64,000 nt of DNA from Streptomyces sp. RKND-216 (GTDB lineage Bacteria; Actinomycetota; Actinomycetes; Streptomycetales; Streptomycetaceae). Shown here piece after piece: positions 1 through 8,073 of the stretch (positions are counted from its first letter, which is position 1; each line of letters starts with the position of its first letter). Location of the stretch: the NCBI RefSeq assembly GCF_004795255.1, contig NZ_SSBQ01000002.1:3243501-3307500 (forward strand). The letters are read 5' to 3'. A program made the position numbers and the translations under genes. The notes under the pieces were generated by a model. It was given only the letters and a program-made list of their open reading frames with translations, did not search any database and was not told where the DNA came from.

Positions 1-920
1 GCCATGTCGGCTGGCTGGCCTCGCAGCGCTGGGGTGTCCCCCTGGTGCACACCATGCACACCATGGCCAAGGTCAAGAACGCCTTCCTGGCCGAGGGCGA
101 CACCCCGGAGCCGCCCGCCCGCGTGATCGGCGAGCAGCAGATCGTACGGGCCGCCGACCGGCTCATCGGCAACACCGCCGAAGAGGCCCGCGACCTGGTC
201 CATCACTACGACGCCGACCCGGCGCGCACCGCCGTCGTACACCCCGGAGTGAACCTGGAGACGTTCCGGCCCGCCGACGGGCGGGCCGCGGCCCGCGCCC
301 GGCTCGGGCTGCCGCAGGACGCGCTGATCCCGCTCTTCGCCGGCCGCATCCAGCCCCTCAAGGCCCCCGACGTCCTGCTGCGCGCCGTCGCGCAACTGGT
401 CGACGCGGACCCCTCCCTCCGCTCCCGCCTGCTGGTGCCGGTGGTCGGCGGGCCCAGCGGCAGCGGCCTCGCCAAACCCGAACGCCTCCAGAAGCTCGCG
501 GCCCGGCTCGGCATCGCCGACCTGGTCCGTTTCCGCCCGCCGGTCGGGCAGGCGCAGCTGGCCGACTGGTACCGCGCGGCGAGCGTGCTGGTGATGCCGT
601 CGTACAGCGAGTCGTTCGGCCTGGTCGCCGTGGAGGCGCAGGCATGCGGCACGCCGGTGGTCGCCGCCTCCGTCGGCGGCCTCCCCGTGGCCGTACGCGA
701 CCGGGAGAGCGGCTTCCTCATCCCCGGCCACGACCCGGCCGACTACGCGCGCGCCCTGCGCCGCTTCCTCGACGACGACGCCCTCGGCGCCCGCATGGGC
801 GAGGCAGCCGCCCGCCACGCCGCGGACTTCGGCTGGGACGCGGCGGCCGCCGCCACCGCCGAGACGTACACCGCCGCGCTCCAGTCCCGGCGCCGTCGCC
901 TACGATCACTGCATGGCTGA
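1..920 (+). CDS. mshA: D-inositol-3-phosphate glycosyltransferase MshA, 5'-truncated
   Basis: GT-B retaining glycosyltransferase that transfers GlcNAc from UDP-GlcNAc to inositol-3-phosphate, the first step of mycothiol synthesis in the cytosol. The reading frame is open from base 3 and runs through the left window edge, starting inside a stretch equivalent to the family's N-terminal domain ([17 protein letters not shown]), so roughly the first third of the protein lies outside the window. Visible features are the Rossmann-type nucleotide-sugar half with [17 protein letters not shown] and the C-terminal donor-binding motif [19 protein letters not shown], which carries the EX7E signature. The stop overlaps the next gene by 8 bp. 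The identification is confident; the missing start cannot be judged here. Confidence 0.9.
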   Translation, partial: HVGWLASQRWGVPLVHTMHTMAKVKNAFLAEGDTPEPPARVIGEQQIVRAADRLIGNTAEEARDLVHHYDADPARTAVVHPGVNLETFRPADGRAAARARLGLPQDALIPLFAGRIQPLKAPDVLLRAVAQLVDADPSLRSRLLVPVVGGPSGSGLAKPERLQKLAARLGIADLVRFRPPVGQAQLADWYRAASVLVMPSYSESFGLVAVEAQACGTPVVAASVGGLPVAVRDRESGFLIPGHDPADYARALRRFLDDDALGARMGEAAARHAADFGWDAAAAATAETYTAALQSRRRRLRSLHG

Positions 921-1437
921 GCCGACGCCGACGTCACCGACCGCTGTGCTGGAGCAGTCGCTCCGGGACGCCGACATCGACTGGGAGAACCCCTCCGACG
1001 GCACCTACGTCGTCACCCTCCCGGGCACCCGCAAACTGTCGACCACCTGCTCCCTCGTCGTCGGACGGCACTCCCTCTCCGTCAACGCCTTCGTGGTGCG
1101 CTGCCCCGACGCGAACCACGCCGAGGTGCACCGCTGGCTGCTGGAGCGCAACACCCGCCTCTACGGGGTGAGTTACGCGATCGACAGGCTTGGCGACGTC
1201 TACCTCGTCGGCCGCCTCCCGCTCGCCGCCGTCACGCCCGACGAGATCGACCGGCTCCTCGGCACCGTCCTGGAGAACGCCGACGGCTCCTTCAACACCC
1301 TCCTGGAGATGGGCTTCGCCGACGCCATCCGCAAGGAGTACGCCTGGCGCACCTCCCGCGGCGAGTCCACGCGCAACCTCGACGCCTTCGCCCACCTCGT
1401 CCGGGATGACACCCCAACACCAGGTCGAACGGGGTGA
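913..1437 (+). CDS. YbjN domain-containing protein
   Basis: A 174-aa soluble protein of the YbjN / type III secretion chaperone-like fold, the family often found directly downstream of mshA in Streptomyces. The biochemical role is unknown. The N-terminal half ([19 protein letters not shown], then a beta-rich stretch) and the acidic helical C-terminal half ([18 protein letters not shown]) fit the YbjN pattern. Its ATG overlaps the end of mshA. A TACGAT element at 901-906 lies 6 bases before the ATG with no Shine-Dalgarno sequence between, so it may also be transcribed as a leaderless mRNA. No signal peptide or membrane segment is visible. Confidence 0.75.
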   Translation: MAEPTPTSPTAVLEQSLRDADIDWENPSDGTYVVTLPGTRKLSTTCSLVVGRHSLSVNAFVVRCPDANHAEVHRWLLERNTRLYGVSYAIDRLGDVYLVGRLPLAAVTPDEIDRLLGTVLENADGSFNTLLEMGFADAIRKEYAWRTSRGESTRNLDAFAHLVRDDTPTPGRTG

Positions 1438-1452
1438 CGCCACGCTGAGCGG

Positions 1453-1644
1453 GTGAGGGACAAGAGAACAGCCGGACGATGGCTCGGCGCCGCCGATGAC
1501 TTCGTCCACCTGGCGATCGAGGACGGCACCCTCGGCCGGATCGGCGGCATCCAGCTCTACACGGGAAGCCATGGGACGGTGTACTTCCGGTACGACCCGG
1601 ACGGTCCGCCCTCCCTGATCCTCACCAGGACCACCGCGTCGTAG
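1453..1644 (+). CDS. small hypothetical protein
   Basis: A possible 63-aa protein starting at GTG in the 270-bp space between the YbjN gene and gpmA. I do not recognise it. The translation is compositionally normal ([16 protein letters not shown], then [17 protein letters not shown]) and has strong third-position GC bias, which favours real coding. The ribosome-binding site is weak and there is no membrane segment or known motif. It could equally be the conserved tail of a decayed gene. The call rests on codon bias only. Confidence 0.35.
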   Translation: MRDKRTAGRWLGAADDFVHLAIEDGTLGRIGGIQLYTGSHGTVYFRYDPDGPPSLILTRTTAS

Positions 1645-1708
1645 GCCCCCGGTCCGCGCCTCGGACCGTCCCGAGGCCGCGCCCGCCCGGTCGTCTACGC
1701 TCGGACGC

Positions 1709-2470
1709 ATGGCCGACGCACCGTACAAGCTGATCCTGCTCCGCCACGGCGAGAGCGAGTGGAACGCGAAGAACCTGTTCACCGGCTGGGTGGACGTCAA
1801 CCTGACTGAGAAGGGCGAGAAGGAGGCCGTCCGCGGTGGCGAGCTGCTGACGGAGGCCGGCCTGCTCCCGGACGTCGTGCACACCTCGCTCCAGAAGCGC
1901 GCCATCCGCACCGCGAACCTCGCTCTCGAGGCCGCCGACCGCCACTGGATCCCCGTCCACCGCAGCTGGCGCCTCAACGAGCGCCACTACGGCGCCCTCC
2001 AGGGCAAGGACAAGGCCCAGACGCTCGCCGAGTTCGGCGAAGAGCAGTTCATGCTGTGGCGCCGCTCGTACGACACCCCGCCGCCGGAGCTCGCCGACGG
2101 CACCGAGTGGTCGCAGAGCGGCGACGCACGCTACGCCGACATCCCCAGCGAGCTGCGGCCCCGCACCGAGTGCCTCAAGGACGTCGTCGGCCGCATGATG
2201 CCCTACTGGTACGACGGCATCCTCCCCGACCTCCTCGCCGCCCGCACGGTTCTCGTCGCCGCCCACGGCAACTCGCTCCGCGCCCTGGTCAAGCACCTCG
2301 ACGGCATCTCCGACGCCGACATCGCGGGCCTCAACATCCCCACCGGCATCCCGCTCTCCTACGAGCTCGACGCCGACTTCCGCCCCCTCAACCCCGGCGG
2401 CACCTACCTCGACCCCGACGCCGCCAAGGCGGCCATCGAGGCCGTCAAAAATCAGGGCAAGAAGAAGTAG
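1709..2470 (+). CDS. gpmA: 2,3-bisphosphoglycerate-dependent phosphoglycerate mutase
   Basis: Interconverts 3-phosphoglycerate and 2-phosphoglycerate in glycolysis and gluconeogenesis. The 253-aa length is typical. The catalytic phosphohistidine motif [17 protein letters not shown] lies at residues 7-23. The substrate-binding [12 protein letters not shown] follows mid-protein, and the second catalytic histidine is in [15 protein letters not shown] near residue 180. The C terminus is lysine-rich (KNQGKKK). A TACGCT element at about 1696-1701 sits just before the ATG, so the leader is very short or absent. A perfect hairpin follows the stop. Confidence 0.95.
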   Translation: MADAPYKLILLRHGESEWNAKNLFTGWVDVNLTEKGEKEAVRGGELLTEAGLLPDVVHTSLQKRAIRTANLALEAADRHWIPVHRSWRLNERHYGALQGKDKAQTLAEFGEEQFMLWRRSYDTPPPELADGTEWSQSGDARYADIPSELRPRTECLKDVVGRMMPYWYDGILPDLLAARTVLVAAHGNSLRALVKHLDGISDADIAGLNIPTGIPLSYELDADFRPLNPGGTYLDPDAAKAAIEAVKNQGKKK

Positions 2471-2486
2471 CCAGCCCGATCAGGTC

Positions 2487-2513
2487 CCTGACCCGTACGC
2501 GGTGCGGGTCAGG
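2487..2513 (+). terminator. hairpin terminator after gpmA
   Basis: Perfect 9-bp stem, CCTGACCCG at 2487-2495 pairing with CGGGTCAGG at 2505-2513 around a 9-nt loop, 16 bases after the gpmA stop. There is no T-tract, as is common for Streptomyces terminators. Confidence 0.6.
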
Positions 2514-2595
2514 CACGTCCGCGGTCGCGATGGACGGCGTCGGCGAAGACCCACCCCAGGAACACCGTCGGCTCGGCTCGGCTCGGCGGAGTGCG

Positions 2596-2630
2596 GGGGC
2601 CGGGCGGGCACCGTGTGCCCGCCCGGCCCC
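2596..2630. terminator. bidirectional terminator hairpin
   Basis: A 16-bp perfect GC-rich stem (2596-2611 pairing with 2615-2630) with a CGT loop. It lies between gpmA on the plus strand and the cysteine-rich peptide gene on the minus strand and could serve both. Confidence 0.65.
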
Positions 2631-2650
2631 GTGACGACGGGGTGTTGGTG

Positions 2651-2794
2651 TCAGTCGCCGCAGCAGCTGCCGCCGCACTGGCAGGAGCCTCCGGACTGGC
2701 AGCCGCAGCCACAGCCGGAGCCGCAGCCGCAGGCGCCGAGCACCGGCGGGGGCGGGCTGTCGCGGGCCGTGGGGGAGAGGGGCGGGTGGGGCAT
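2651..2794 (-). CDS. cysteine-rich 47-aa peptide, possibly metal-binding
   Basis: A 47-residue protein with nine cysteines in its last 27 residues: ACGCGSGCGCGC, then SCQCGGSCCGD at the C terminus. The start at 2794 is set by a strong AGGAGGA ribosome site six bases upstream; a longer in-frame start at 2851 would ignore it. The N-terminal half is proline-rich (PHPPLSPTARDSPPPP). The Cys-X-Cys density looks like a metallothionein-type metal or redox-buffering peptide, but no defined metallothionein family can be assigned by eye. It lies between phoU, in the same direction, and a strong terminator that separates it from gpmA. Function is inference; the existence of the gene is well supported by the ribosome site. 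Confidence 0.7.
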   Translation of the reverse strand: MPHPPLSPTARDSPPPPVLGACGCGSGCGCGCQSGGSCQCGGSCCGD

Positions 2795-2928
2795 GGTTCC
2801 TCCTCTTCGGGCGGGACTGTCATGCGCTCCGATCCCTGCCCGTCCGGACACGTCCTAGCCGTGCGCGGCCCCGGCGTGCGGGAGCGCGGCGGGGCGTACA
2901 GCGTGCGCCGGTTCCCGCCCGGAGTGCG

Positions 2929-3660
2929 TCACGCGCCCTCGGCGGGCTCCGTCGAGTCCGTGCCCGAAGGGGAGGAGGCGGGGGCAGCACCCGCCGGTGC
3001 ACCGCCCTCGGTCAGCTCGTCGACGTAGTCGCCGGTGACGAGGTAGACCACGCGCCGGGCCACCGACACGGCATGGTCGGCGAACCGTTCGTAGTACCGG
3101 CCGAGCAGGGTGACGTCGACGGCCGTCTCGATGCCGTGCTTCCAGCGGTCGTCCATCAGGTGCTGGAAGAGCGTGCGGTGCAGGTCGTCCATCTTGTCGT
3201 CGTCGTGCTCCAGTTGGAGCGCGGTGTCGACGTCCTTGGTGATGATCACCTCGGCGGCCTTGGCCATCAGCCGCTGCGCGAGCTGTCCCATCTCCAGCAG
3301 CGTGGCCTGGAGGTCCCGCGGCACCGGGGAGTCGGGGAAGCGCAGCCGTGCGACCTTCGCCACGTGCTGGGCGAGGTCGCCCGAACGCTCCAGGTCCGCG
3401 CTCATCCGCAGCGACGTGACGACGATCCGCAGGTCCGTGGCGACGGGCTGCTGCCGGGCGAGCAGCTGGATGGCTTTGGTCTCCAGGTCGCGCTGGAGGT
3501 CGTCGACCTTCTCGTCCGCCGCGATCACGCTCTCGGCGAGCTTGAGGTCCGCGTCGAGCATCGCCGTGGTGGCGCGGCCGATCGCGGAGCCGGCGAGCCG
3601 TGCCATCTCGACCAGGCTGTCGCTGATCGAGTCCAGCTCCTCGTGGTACGCGTCCCGCAT
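2929..3660 (-). CDS. phoU: phosphate signalling protein PhoU
   Basis: A 243-aa all-helical negative regulator linking the Pst phosphate transporter to the PhoR sensor. The start MRDAYHEELDSISDSL at 3660 follows a GGAAGGA ribosome site; longer in-frame starts upstream lack one. Two PhoU three-helix repeats are visible, with metal-binding-type ERSGDLAQHVAKVAR and the later YERFADHAVSVARR. The acidic, alanine-rich tail ending SGTDSTEPAEGA is a common Streptomyces extension. It is divergent from phoR-phoP and shares an intergenic region containing a PHO box, so it is probably under PhoP control. Confidence 0.95.
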   Translation of the reverse strand: MRDAYHEELDSISDSLVEMARLAGSAIGRATTAMLDADLKLAESVIAADEKVDDLQRDLETKAIQLLARQQPVATDLRIVVTSLRMSADLERSGDLAQHVAKVARLRFPDSPVPRDLQATLLEMGQLAQRLMAKAAEVIITKDVDTALQLEHDDDKMDDLHRTLFQHLMDDRWKHGIETAVDVTLLGRYYERFADHAVSVARRVVYLVTGDYVDELTEGGAPAGAAPASSPSGTDSTEPAEGA

Positions 3661-3771
3661 GCTTGTCCTTCCTCGCGTGGCGTGTCCGGGGGCGGACGGG
3701 CTGTTGCTCCGACCGGGTGGTTCGCCCCCCACGCTGCCACGTTCGGGGTGGAATGCGTCCTCTTCCGGCCG

Positions 3772-3804
3772 CACAAGTGAATCAGCTCCGACACCGAGGT
3801 GAAC
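3772..3804 (-). promoter_or_regulatory. PHO box (PhoP operator)
   Basis: On the minus strand three consecutive 11-nt units read GTTCACCTCGG, TGTCGGAGCTG and ATTCACTTGTG. The first matches the Streptomyces PHO-box unit (GTTCACC core) closely, the third well and the middle one weakly, which is the usual core-operator layout. It sits between the divergent phoU and phoR starts and implies autoregulation by PhoP. Confidence 0.7.
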
Positions 3805-3878
3805 TCTGGGGGACGAGTGTTCGAGACCGCCCCGGAAGGGCTGGGGGCGTGCGGTTTCGGCCGCATAACCTGGGAGCC

Positions 3879-5189
3879 ATGGACGTGAACGCGGCAGTCG
3901 CCGCAGTGGCCGCGATCGCCGGTGTCTGCACCGGCGTGATCGCCATGCTGGCGTTCCGGTGGAGCGAGCGCGAGCAGGCGCGCCCCACCCGTACCGCGCT
4001 GCACACCGACCCGGCGACGCTGCCGCCAGGCGTGGACACCGTCCTGTCCGTGCTCCGCTCGTCGGCCGTCGTGCTGGACGAGGCCGACGCCGTGGTGAAG
4101 GCCAGCTCCGCCGCGTACGCCCTGGGGCTGGTGCGCGGCGGACGGTTGACCGTGGACGAGATGCTGCGGATGGCCCGCGACACGCGCCGCGACGGAGAGA
4201 TACGTCAGATCGAGCTGGACCTGCCGCGCCGCGGCTCGGGCCGGGGCGGCGACGCCCTCGCCGTGTCGGCGCGCGTGGCGCCGCTCGGGTCCCGCCTAGT
4301 GCTGCTGCTGGTCGAGGACCTGACGGAGGCCCGGCGGATCGAGGCGGTGCGCCGCGACTTCGTCGCCAACGTCAGCCACGAGCTGAAGACGCCGGTCGGC
4401 GCGCTGTCGCTGCTCTCGGAGGCCGTGATGGACGCCTCGGACGACCCCGAGGCTGTGGAACGCTTCGCCGGCCGGATGCAGAACGAGGCCACCCGGCTGA
4501 CCAGCCTGGTGCAGGAGCTGATCGACCTCTCCCGGGTGCAGAACGACGACCCGCTGGAGGACTCGGAGCCGGTGCAGGTCACCGAACTGGTCGGGGAGGC
4601 GCTGGACCGCTGCCGGCAGTCGGCGTCGAACAAGCAGATCACCCTCGCGTCCGGAGGCACCGAGAACCTCCACGTGTGGGGGAACCGCGGGCAGCTCGCC
4701 GCCGCGCTCGGCAACCTCGTCGAGAACGCGGTCAACTACTCGCCGGCCCGTACCCGGGTCGGCATCGCCGGACGGCGCATCGCCGCGCCGGGCGGCGACC
4801 TCGTCGAGATCGCGGTGACCGACCAGGGCATCGGCATCTCGGCTGCGGACAAGGAGCGGATCTTCGAGCGATTCTACCGCGTCGACCCGGCCCGCTCCCG
4901 CGACACCGGTGGCACCGGCCTCGGCCTCGCCATCGTCAAGCACGTGGCCGCCTCGCACGGCGGAGAGGTCACCGTGTGGAGCGCGGAGGGCCAGGGCTCC
5001 ACCTTCACCCTGCGGCTGCCGGAGGCCGGCAACGCCCGGGAGAAGGCGGAGTCCGGCCGCCACGAGCACCGCCTCAGCGGTGCGCTGCAGGAACCGTCCG
5101 ACTTCGACGACGAGGACGACGGGGTGCACGACCCCACCACATCCCCATCACGACCACGTACATCTGACGCCCCGGAGGTCCTCCCGTGA
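3879..5189 (+). CDS. phoR: sensor histidine kinase PhoR (SenX3-type)
   Basis: A 436-aa membrane sensor kinase of the phosphate-starvation system. One N-terminal transmembrane helix (about residues 6-27, AAVAAIAGVCTGVIAMLAF) is followed by a PAS-like region. The HisKA dimerisation domain has H-box ANVSHELKTPVGA, with the phosphoacceptor His at 167. The HATPase domain has N-box NLVENAVNYSP, G1 DQGIGIS, F-box FERFYRVD and G2 GTGLGLAIVKH. The start ATG at 3879 has GGGAG just upstream and a CATAAC element at 3863-3868. It overlaps phoP by 4 bp, so the two are translationally coupled. Confidence 0.93.
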   Translation: MDVNAAVAAVAAIAGVCTGVIAMLAFRWSEREQARPTRTALHTDPATLPPGVDTVLSVLRSSAVVLDEADAVVKASSAAYALGLVRGGRLTVDEMLRMARDTRRDGEIRQIELDLPRRGSGRGGDALAVSARVAPLGSRLVLLLVEDLTEARRIEAVRRDFVANVSHELKTPVGALSLLSEAVMDASDDPEAVERFAGRMQNEATRLTSLVQELIDLSRVQNDDPLEDSEPVQVTELVGEALDRCRQSASNKQITLASGGTENLHVWGNRGQLAAALGNLVENAVNYSPARTRVGIAGRRIAAPGGDLVEIAVTDQGIGISAADKERIFERFYRVDPARSRDTGGTGLGLAIVKHVAASHGGEVTVWSAEGQGSTFTLRLPEAGNAREKAESGRHEHRLSGALQEPSDFDDEDDGVHDPTTSPSRPRTSDAPEVLP

Positions 5190-5866
5190 CCCGAGTGCTC
5201 GTCGTCGAGGACGAGGAATCGTTCAGCGACGCACTGTCCTACATGCTGCGCAAGGAAGGCTTCGAGGTCGCGGTGGCGTCCACGGGGCCGGAAGGGCTTG
5301 ACGAGTTCGAGCGGAACGGCGCCGACCTGGTGCTGCTCGACCTGATGCTGCCGGGCCTGCCCGGGACGGAGGTGTGCCGGCAGCTCCGCGGCCGCTCCAA
5401 CGTCCCCGTGATCATGGTGACCGCCAAGGACAGCGAGATCGACAAGGTCGTGGGGCTGGAGATAGGAGCCGACGACTACGTGACGAAGCCCTTCTCCTCC
5501 CGGGAGCTGGTCGCCCGGGTGCGCGCGGTGCTGCGGCGCCGCGGCGAGCCGGAGGAGGTCGAGCCGGCGGCGCTGGAGGCCGGACCGGTGCGCATGGACG
5601 TCGACCGGCACGTGGTGACTGTCGGAGGCGGCAAGGTGGACCTGCCGCTGAAGGAGTTCGACCTGCTGGAGATGCTGCTGCGGAACGCCGGCCGCGTGCT
5701 GACCCGCATGCAGCTCATCGACCGGGTGTGGGGCGCGGACTACGTCGGCGACACCAAGACGCTGGACGTGCACGTCAAGCGTCTGCGGGCGAAGATCGAG
5801 CCCGACCCGGGCGCGCCCCGCTACCTGGTCACGGTGCGCGGCCTGGGCTACAAGTTCGAGCCCTGA
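5186..5866 (+). CDS. phoP: response regulator PhoP (RegX3-type, OmpR family)
   Basis: A 226-aa OmpR/PhoB-type regulator. The receiver domain has acidic residues VVEDEE at 6-11, phospho-acceptor Asp52 in LLDLMLPG, and the conserved lysine in TKPFSSREL. The C-terminal winged helix includes LLEMLLRNAGRVLTRMQL and LDVHVKRLRAKIE, followed by the terminal hairpin RGLGYKFEP. It starts with GTG overlapping the phoR stop by 4 bp. In Streptomyces this protein activates phosphate scavenging and represses secondary metabolism by binding PHO boxes; one is present upstream of its own operon. Confidence 0.94.
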   Translation: MTRVLVVEDEESFSDALSYMLRKEGFEVAVASTGPEGLDEFERNGADLVLLDLMLPGLPGTEVCRQLRGRSNVPVIMVTAKDSEIDKVVGLEIGADDYVTKPFSSRELVARVRAVLRRRGEPEEVEPAALEAGPVRMDVDRHVVTVGGGKVDLPLKEFDLLEMLLRNAGRVLTRMQLIDRVWGADYVGDTKTLDVHVKRLRAKIEPDPGAPRYLVTVRGLGYKFEP

Positions 5867-5918
5867 CCGGACCGCCTCCAGGGTGCTGCACGTCGGCGCG
5901 CCGCGGGGCAGGACGAGA

Positions 5919-5958
5919 GCGGCCGGGGGCCGGCGGATCTCCGCCGGCCCCCGGCCGC
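5919..5958. terminator. bidirectional terminator hairpin
   Basis: A 19-bp perfect stem (5919-5937 with 5940-5958) and a two-base centre, between convergent phoP and the lipoprotein gene. Confidence 0.65.
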
Positions 5959-5981
5959 TTCCGTCTGCGGGTGTGCCGGCG

Positions 5982-6650
5982 CTACTCGCCGGCCGGGCTC
6001 TCGCCCGTCGCGGGTTCGGTGTTCTCCTCGCCGGGCGTGGGAGAGCCGGTCGGGGAGCCCGTGGGCGACCCGGTGGGTTCGCCGGTCTCCTCGCCGGGGC
6101 GCGGCGACGGGTTGCCGGTGGGCGCGCCGGAGGGGGTCGGCCGCGCGCTGGGGGCGAAGCGCTCGTAACCGTCGTGGTCCGAAGGCACGACCGCGGCGCG
6201 CAGTTCCACCTTGCCGGTGCGGCTGAAGACGAAGGTGACGGCCTGCATCTCGCCGGGGCTGACCGTGCCCGGGCCCGGTACGAACGCGGAGGCGTGGCCC
6301 TCGCCGCCCAGCGCCAGGTGGCCCTCGGCGGGCACCGTGAGGGAGTTCTTCCCCGCGGGCGGGCTCAGCCTGACGCGGCCGTCGACGCCCTTGATGCGGA
6401 TGGCCTCGAGGGTTTCCGGTTTCCGGCTGTCGTTGAAGATGCGGGCCGACACGCCGACGGGACCGTCTCCGCCCTCGGTGGTGATGATGTTGACGGCCTC
6501 GACCTTGATCGGGCCGGCCTGCTTGCTGGCGCTGTCCGGCTCGACCTGCAGGGTCGCGGCGTTGTCCCCCGCGCCGCACGCGGTGAGCGTGAGGACGCAG
6601 GAGGCGAGGGCGGTGGCGGCGAGGGTGCCGCGTCGAAGGCTGCTGCTCAC
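5982..6650 (-). CDS. secreted lipoprotein, function unknown
   Basis: A 222-aa protein with a lipoprotein signal peptide: basic start SSSLRRG, hydrophobic core AATALASCVLTL, and lipobox LTAC with the lipidated cysteine at 25. The mature region is beta-rich (VEAVNIITTEGGDGPVGVSA, then LSPPAGKNSLTVPAEGH), reminiscent of PCuAC/DUF461-like copper chaperone folds, but I see no clear metal-ligand motif. The C-terminal 55 residues are a low-complexity Pro/Ser/Thr/Gly tail with GSPTGSPTGSPT repeats. The start is GTG at 6650; a GGAG lies rather far upstream, so the exact start is uncertain. It is convergent with phoP. Confidence 0.75.
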   Translation of the reverse strand: MSSSLRRGTLAATALASCVLTLTACGAGDNAATLQVEPDSASKQAGPIKVEAVNIITTEGGDGPVGVSARIFNDSRKPETLEAIRIKGVDGRVRLSPPAGKNSLTVPAEGHLALGGEGHASAFVPGPGTVSPGEMQAVTFVFSRTGKVELRAAVVPSDHDGYERFAPSARPTPSGAPTGNPSPRPGEETGEPTGSPTGSPTGSPTPGEENTEPATGESPAGE

Positions 6651-6755
6651 GGCGGCGGCAACTCCTAGGACGAGCTCTGGCGGCCGAACGGCGTGCCCGG
6701 TCGCGGACGGTGGTCGGTTGTGGGCTCACAGGCTACCGACCCCGCGCGCAAGGGC

Positions 6756-6816
6756 CGCAGCCGCCCCTCCGGCGCGGCGCGGAGCGGGCGCGTGCCGCGC
6801 CGGAGGGGCGGCTGCG
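6756..6816. repeat. 23-bp perfect inverted repeat
   Basis: Arms 6756-6778 and 6794-6816 are exact reverse complements around a 15-nt loop. The stem is strong enough to terminate transcription in either direction, although no adjacent convergent gene is present. Confidence 0.6.
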
Positions 6817-6893
6817 ATGCGGCGGATTCCCCGGCCGGTTCCCCCGTCCGGACGGGTCGGTGGGATTCTCGGGAAAGAATGTGAGAACGTCGG

Positions 6894-6976
6894 CCGGAAT
6901 TGATCACTGTCGGTGCGGCCGACCGGCGGAACGCAGCCGTGTTCGCCCTGCGGAACAGTTCGCTGATCAATTCCGG
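6894..6976. repeat. 13-bp inverted repeats enclosing a possible structured RNA
   Basis: CCGGAATTGATCA at 6894-6906 is the exact reverse complement of 6964-6976. The 57-nt interior can form two further small hairpins, CGGT/ACCG and CGCAG/CTGCG, giving a three-way-junction-like fold. It lies 265 bp upstream of carD. Confidence 0.4.
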
Positions 6977-7174
6977 AGAACGAGCGAACGGGTCCCCCTG
7001 TGAACCGGACATAACGGGCATTCAGGCTACGGTTCCCCTTCTCGTGGGGCCCTTCCGGGGTCCGTTTCGGCACCCGCGAAGACGCGTCCCCACCTGCGAA
7101 TTCTTCGTTCCACTCAAGGTCCGCAGCATGACAACGGGTCGCTTGTCAAGCCCCGAGATGCCGGCCTGACCTGC

Positions 7175-7213
7175 GGAAACGTCATTCAGAACGGCTCGTT
7201 CACGTGTTAGACT
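7175..7213 (+). promoter_or_regulatory. candidate carD promoters
   Basis: Two overlapping possibilities. GGAAA at 7175-7179 and GTT at 7198-7200 are separated by exactly 18 nt, the spacing of SigR (oxidative stress) promoters, whose consensus is GGAAT-N18-GTT. Alternatively TTCAGA at 7185-7190 and TAGACT at 7208-7213, 17 nt apart, resemble a housekeeping HrdB promoter. Confidence 0.4.
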
Positions 7214-7241
7214 GGATAGCCACGGAAGGGGTACCTGACAC

Positions 7242-7724
7242 ATGACGTTCAAGGTTGGCGACACCGTGGTCTATCCCCATCACGGGGCCGCGCTGATCGA
7301 GGCCATCGAAACTCGCCAGATCAAAGGCGTGGACAAGACCTATCTGGTTCTGAAGGTCGCGCAGGGCGACTTGACTGTTCGTGTGCCGGCGGACAATGCG
7401 GAGTTCGTGGGTGTGCGTGACGTGGTCGGTTCCGAGGGCCTGGACAAGGTCTTCGAGGTGCTGCGCGCTCCGTACGCCGAAGAACCCACCAACTGGTCGC
7501 GCCGCTACAAGGCGAACCTTGAGAAGCTCGCCTCCGGCGACGTGATCAAGGTTGCCGAGGTCGTCCGCGACCTGTGGCGTCGCGAGCGCGAGCGCGGTCT
7601 GTCGGCCGGCGAGAAGCGGATGCTCGCCAAGGCGCGTCAGATCCTCGTCAGCGAGCTGGCGCTGGCGGAAAAGACCAACGAGGACAAGGCCGAGGCGCTT
7701 CTCGACGAGGTTCTCGCCTCCTGA
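7242..7724 (+). CDS. carD: CarD family RNA polymerase-binding transcriptional regulator
   Basis: A 160-aa actinobacterial CarD that binds the RNA polymerase beta subunit and stabilises open complexes at rRNA and other promoters. The N-terminal Tudor-like RNAP-interaction domain is visible ([19 protein letters not shown], then [19 protein letters not shown]). The C-terminal helical DNA-binding region contains [17 protein letters not shown] and [19 protein letters not shown]. The length and almost invariant sequence match the family. An AAGGGG ribosome site precedes the ATG. It lies directly upstream of the isoprenoid genes ispD-ispF. Confidence 0.95.
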   Translation: MTFKVGDTVVYPHHGAALIEAIETRQIKGVDKTYLVLKVAQGDLTVRVPADNAEFVGVRDVVGSEGLDKVFEVLRAPYAEEPTNWSRRYKANLEKLASGDVIKVAEVVRDLWRRERERGLSAGEKRMLAKARQILVSELALAEKTNEDKAEALLDEVLAS

Positions 7725-8073
7725 CCCCCGGCCGCCCCATGTGAGTCGTCGAGTGCCATCCGGCGAGTCCTGGAACGGGCGGCGTCGCCACCGCCATGCC
7801 GCGGTGCCCGGAAACCGTGCGGTCCACGACCGACCGGTTCGTCCCGGGCGCTGCGGCATCGCTGTATCGCGTTCAGTACGCTGGGTGTCACGATCGGCAG
7901 CCGCCCGTCGTGTACCCCTCGCACCCCTTGTGCCGGGCCCGGCAGCGCGCTCGACCGGCTGTCACGGAAGGGTCCGATCGAGGTGTCGCACCCGGCACTC
8001 CCCAGCCACCGGCCGGGGTTACGCCCATGCCATACCCAACCCGGCTGAGGACACAAACCTGAACGCGCAACCG
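7725..8073. other. 349-bp intergenic gap
   Basis: Between carD and ispD. I see no supported gene and no strong hairpin. It probably contains the ispD promoter, but no clear -35/-10 pair stands out. Confidence 0.5.

Larger units (their letters stand above)
6651..7241. other. 590-bp intergenic region with two inverted repeats
   Basis: No convincing gene is seen between the divergent lipoprotein and carD genes. It holds a 23-bp perfect-stem hairpin (6756-6816), an 83-bp element closed by 13-bp inverted repeats (6894-6976), and the carD promoter. It is less GC-rich than the flanking genes in its second half. Confidence 0.6.

Noticed and set aside
2701..2760. Plus-strand repeated Ala/Gly or Gln/Pro-rich peptide
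   Set aside because: Artefact of the Cys-Gly codons of the minus-strand micropeptide, which has the only good ribosome site.
3663..3878. 72-codon N-terminal extension of PhoR
   Set aside because: It would cover the PHO box and divergent promoter; the ATG at 3879 has a ribosome site and leads directly into the membrane helix.
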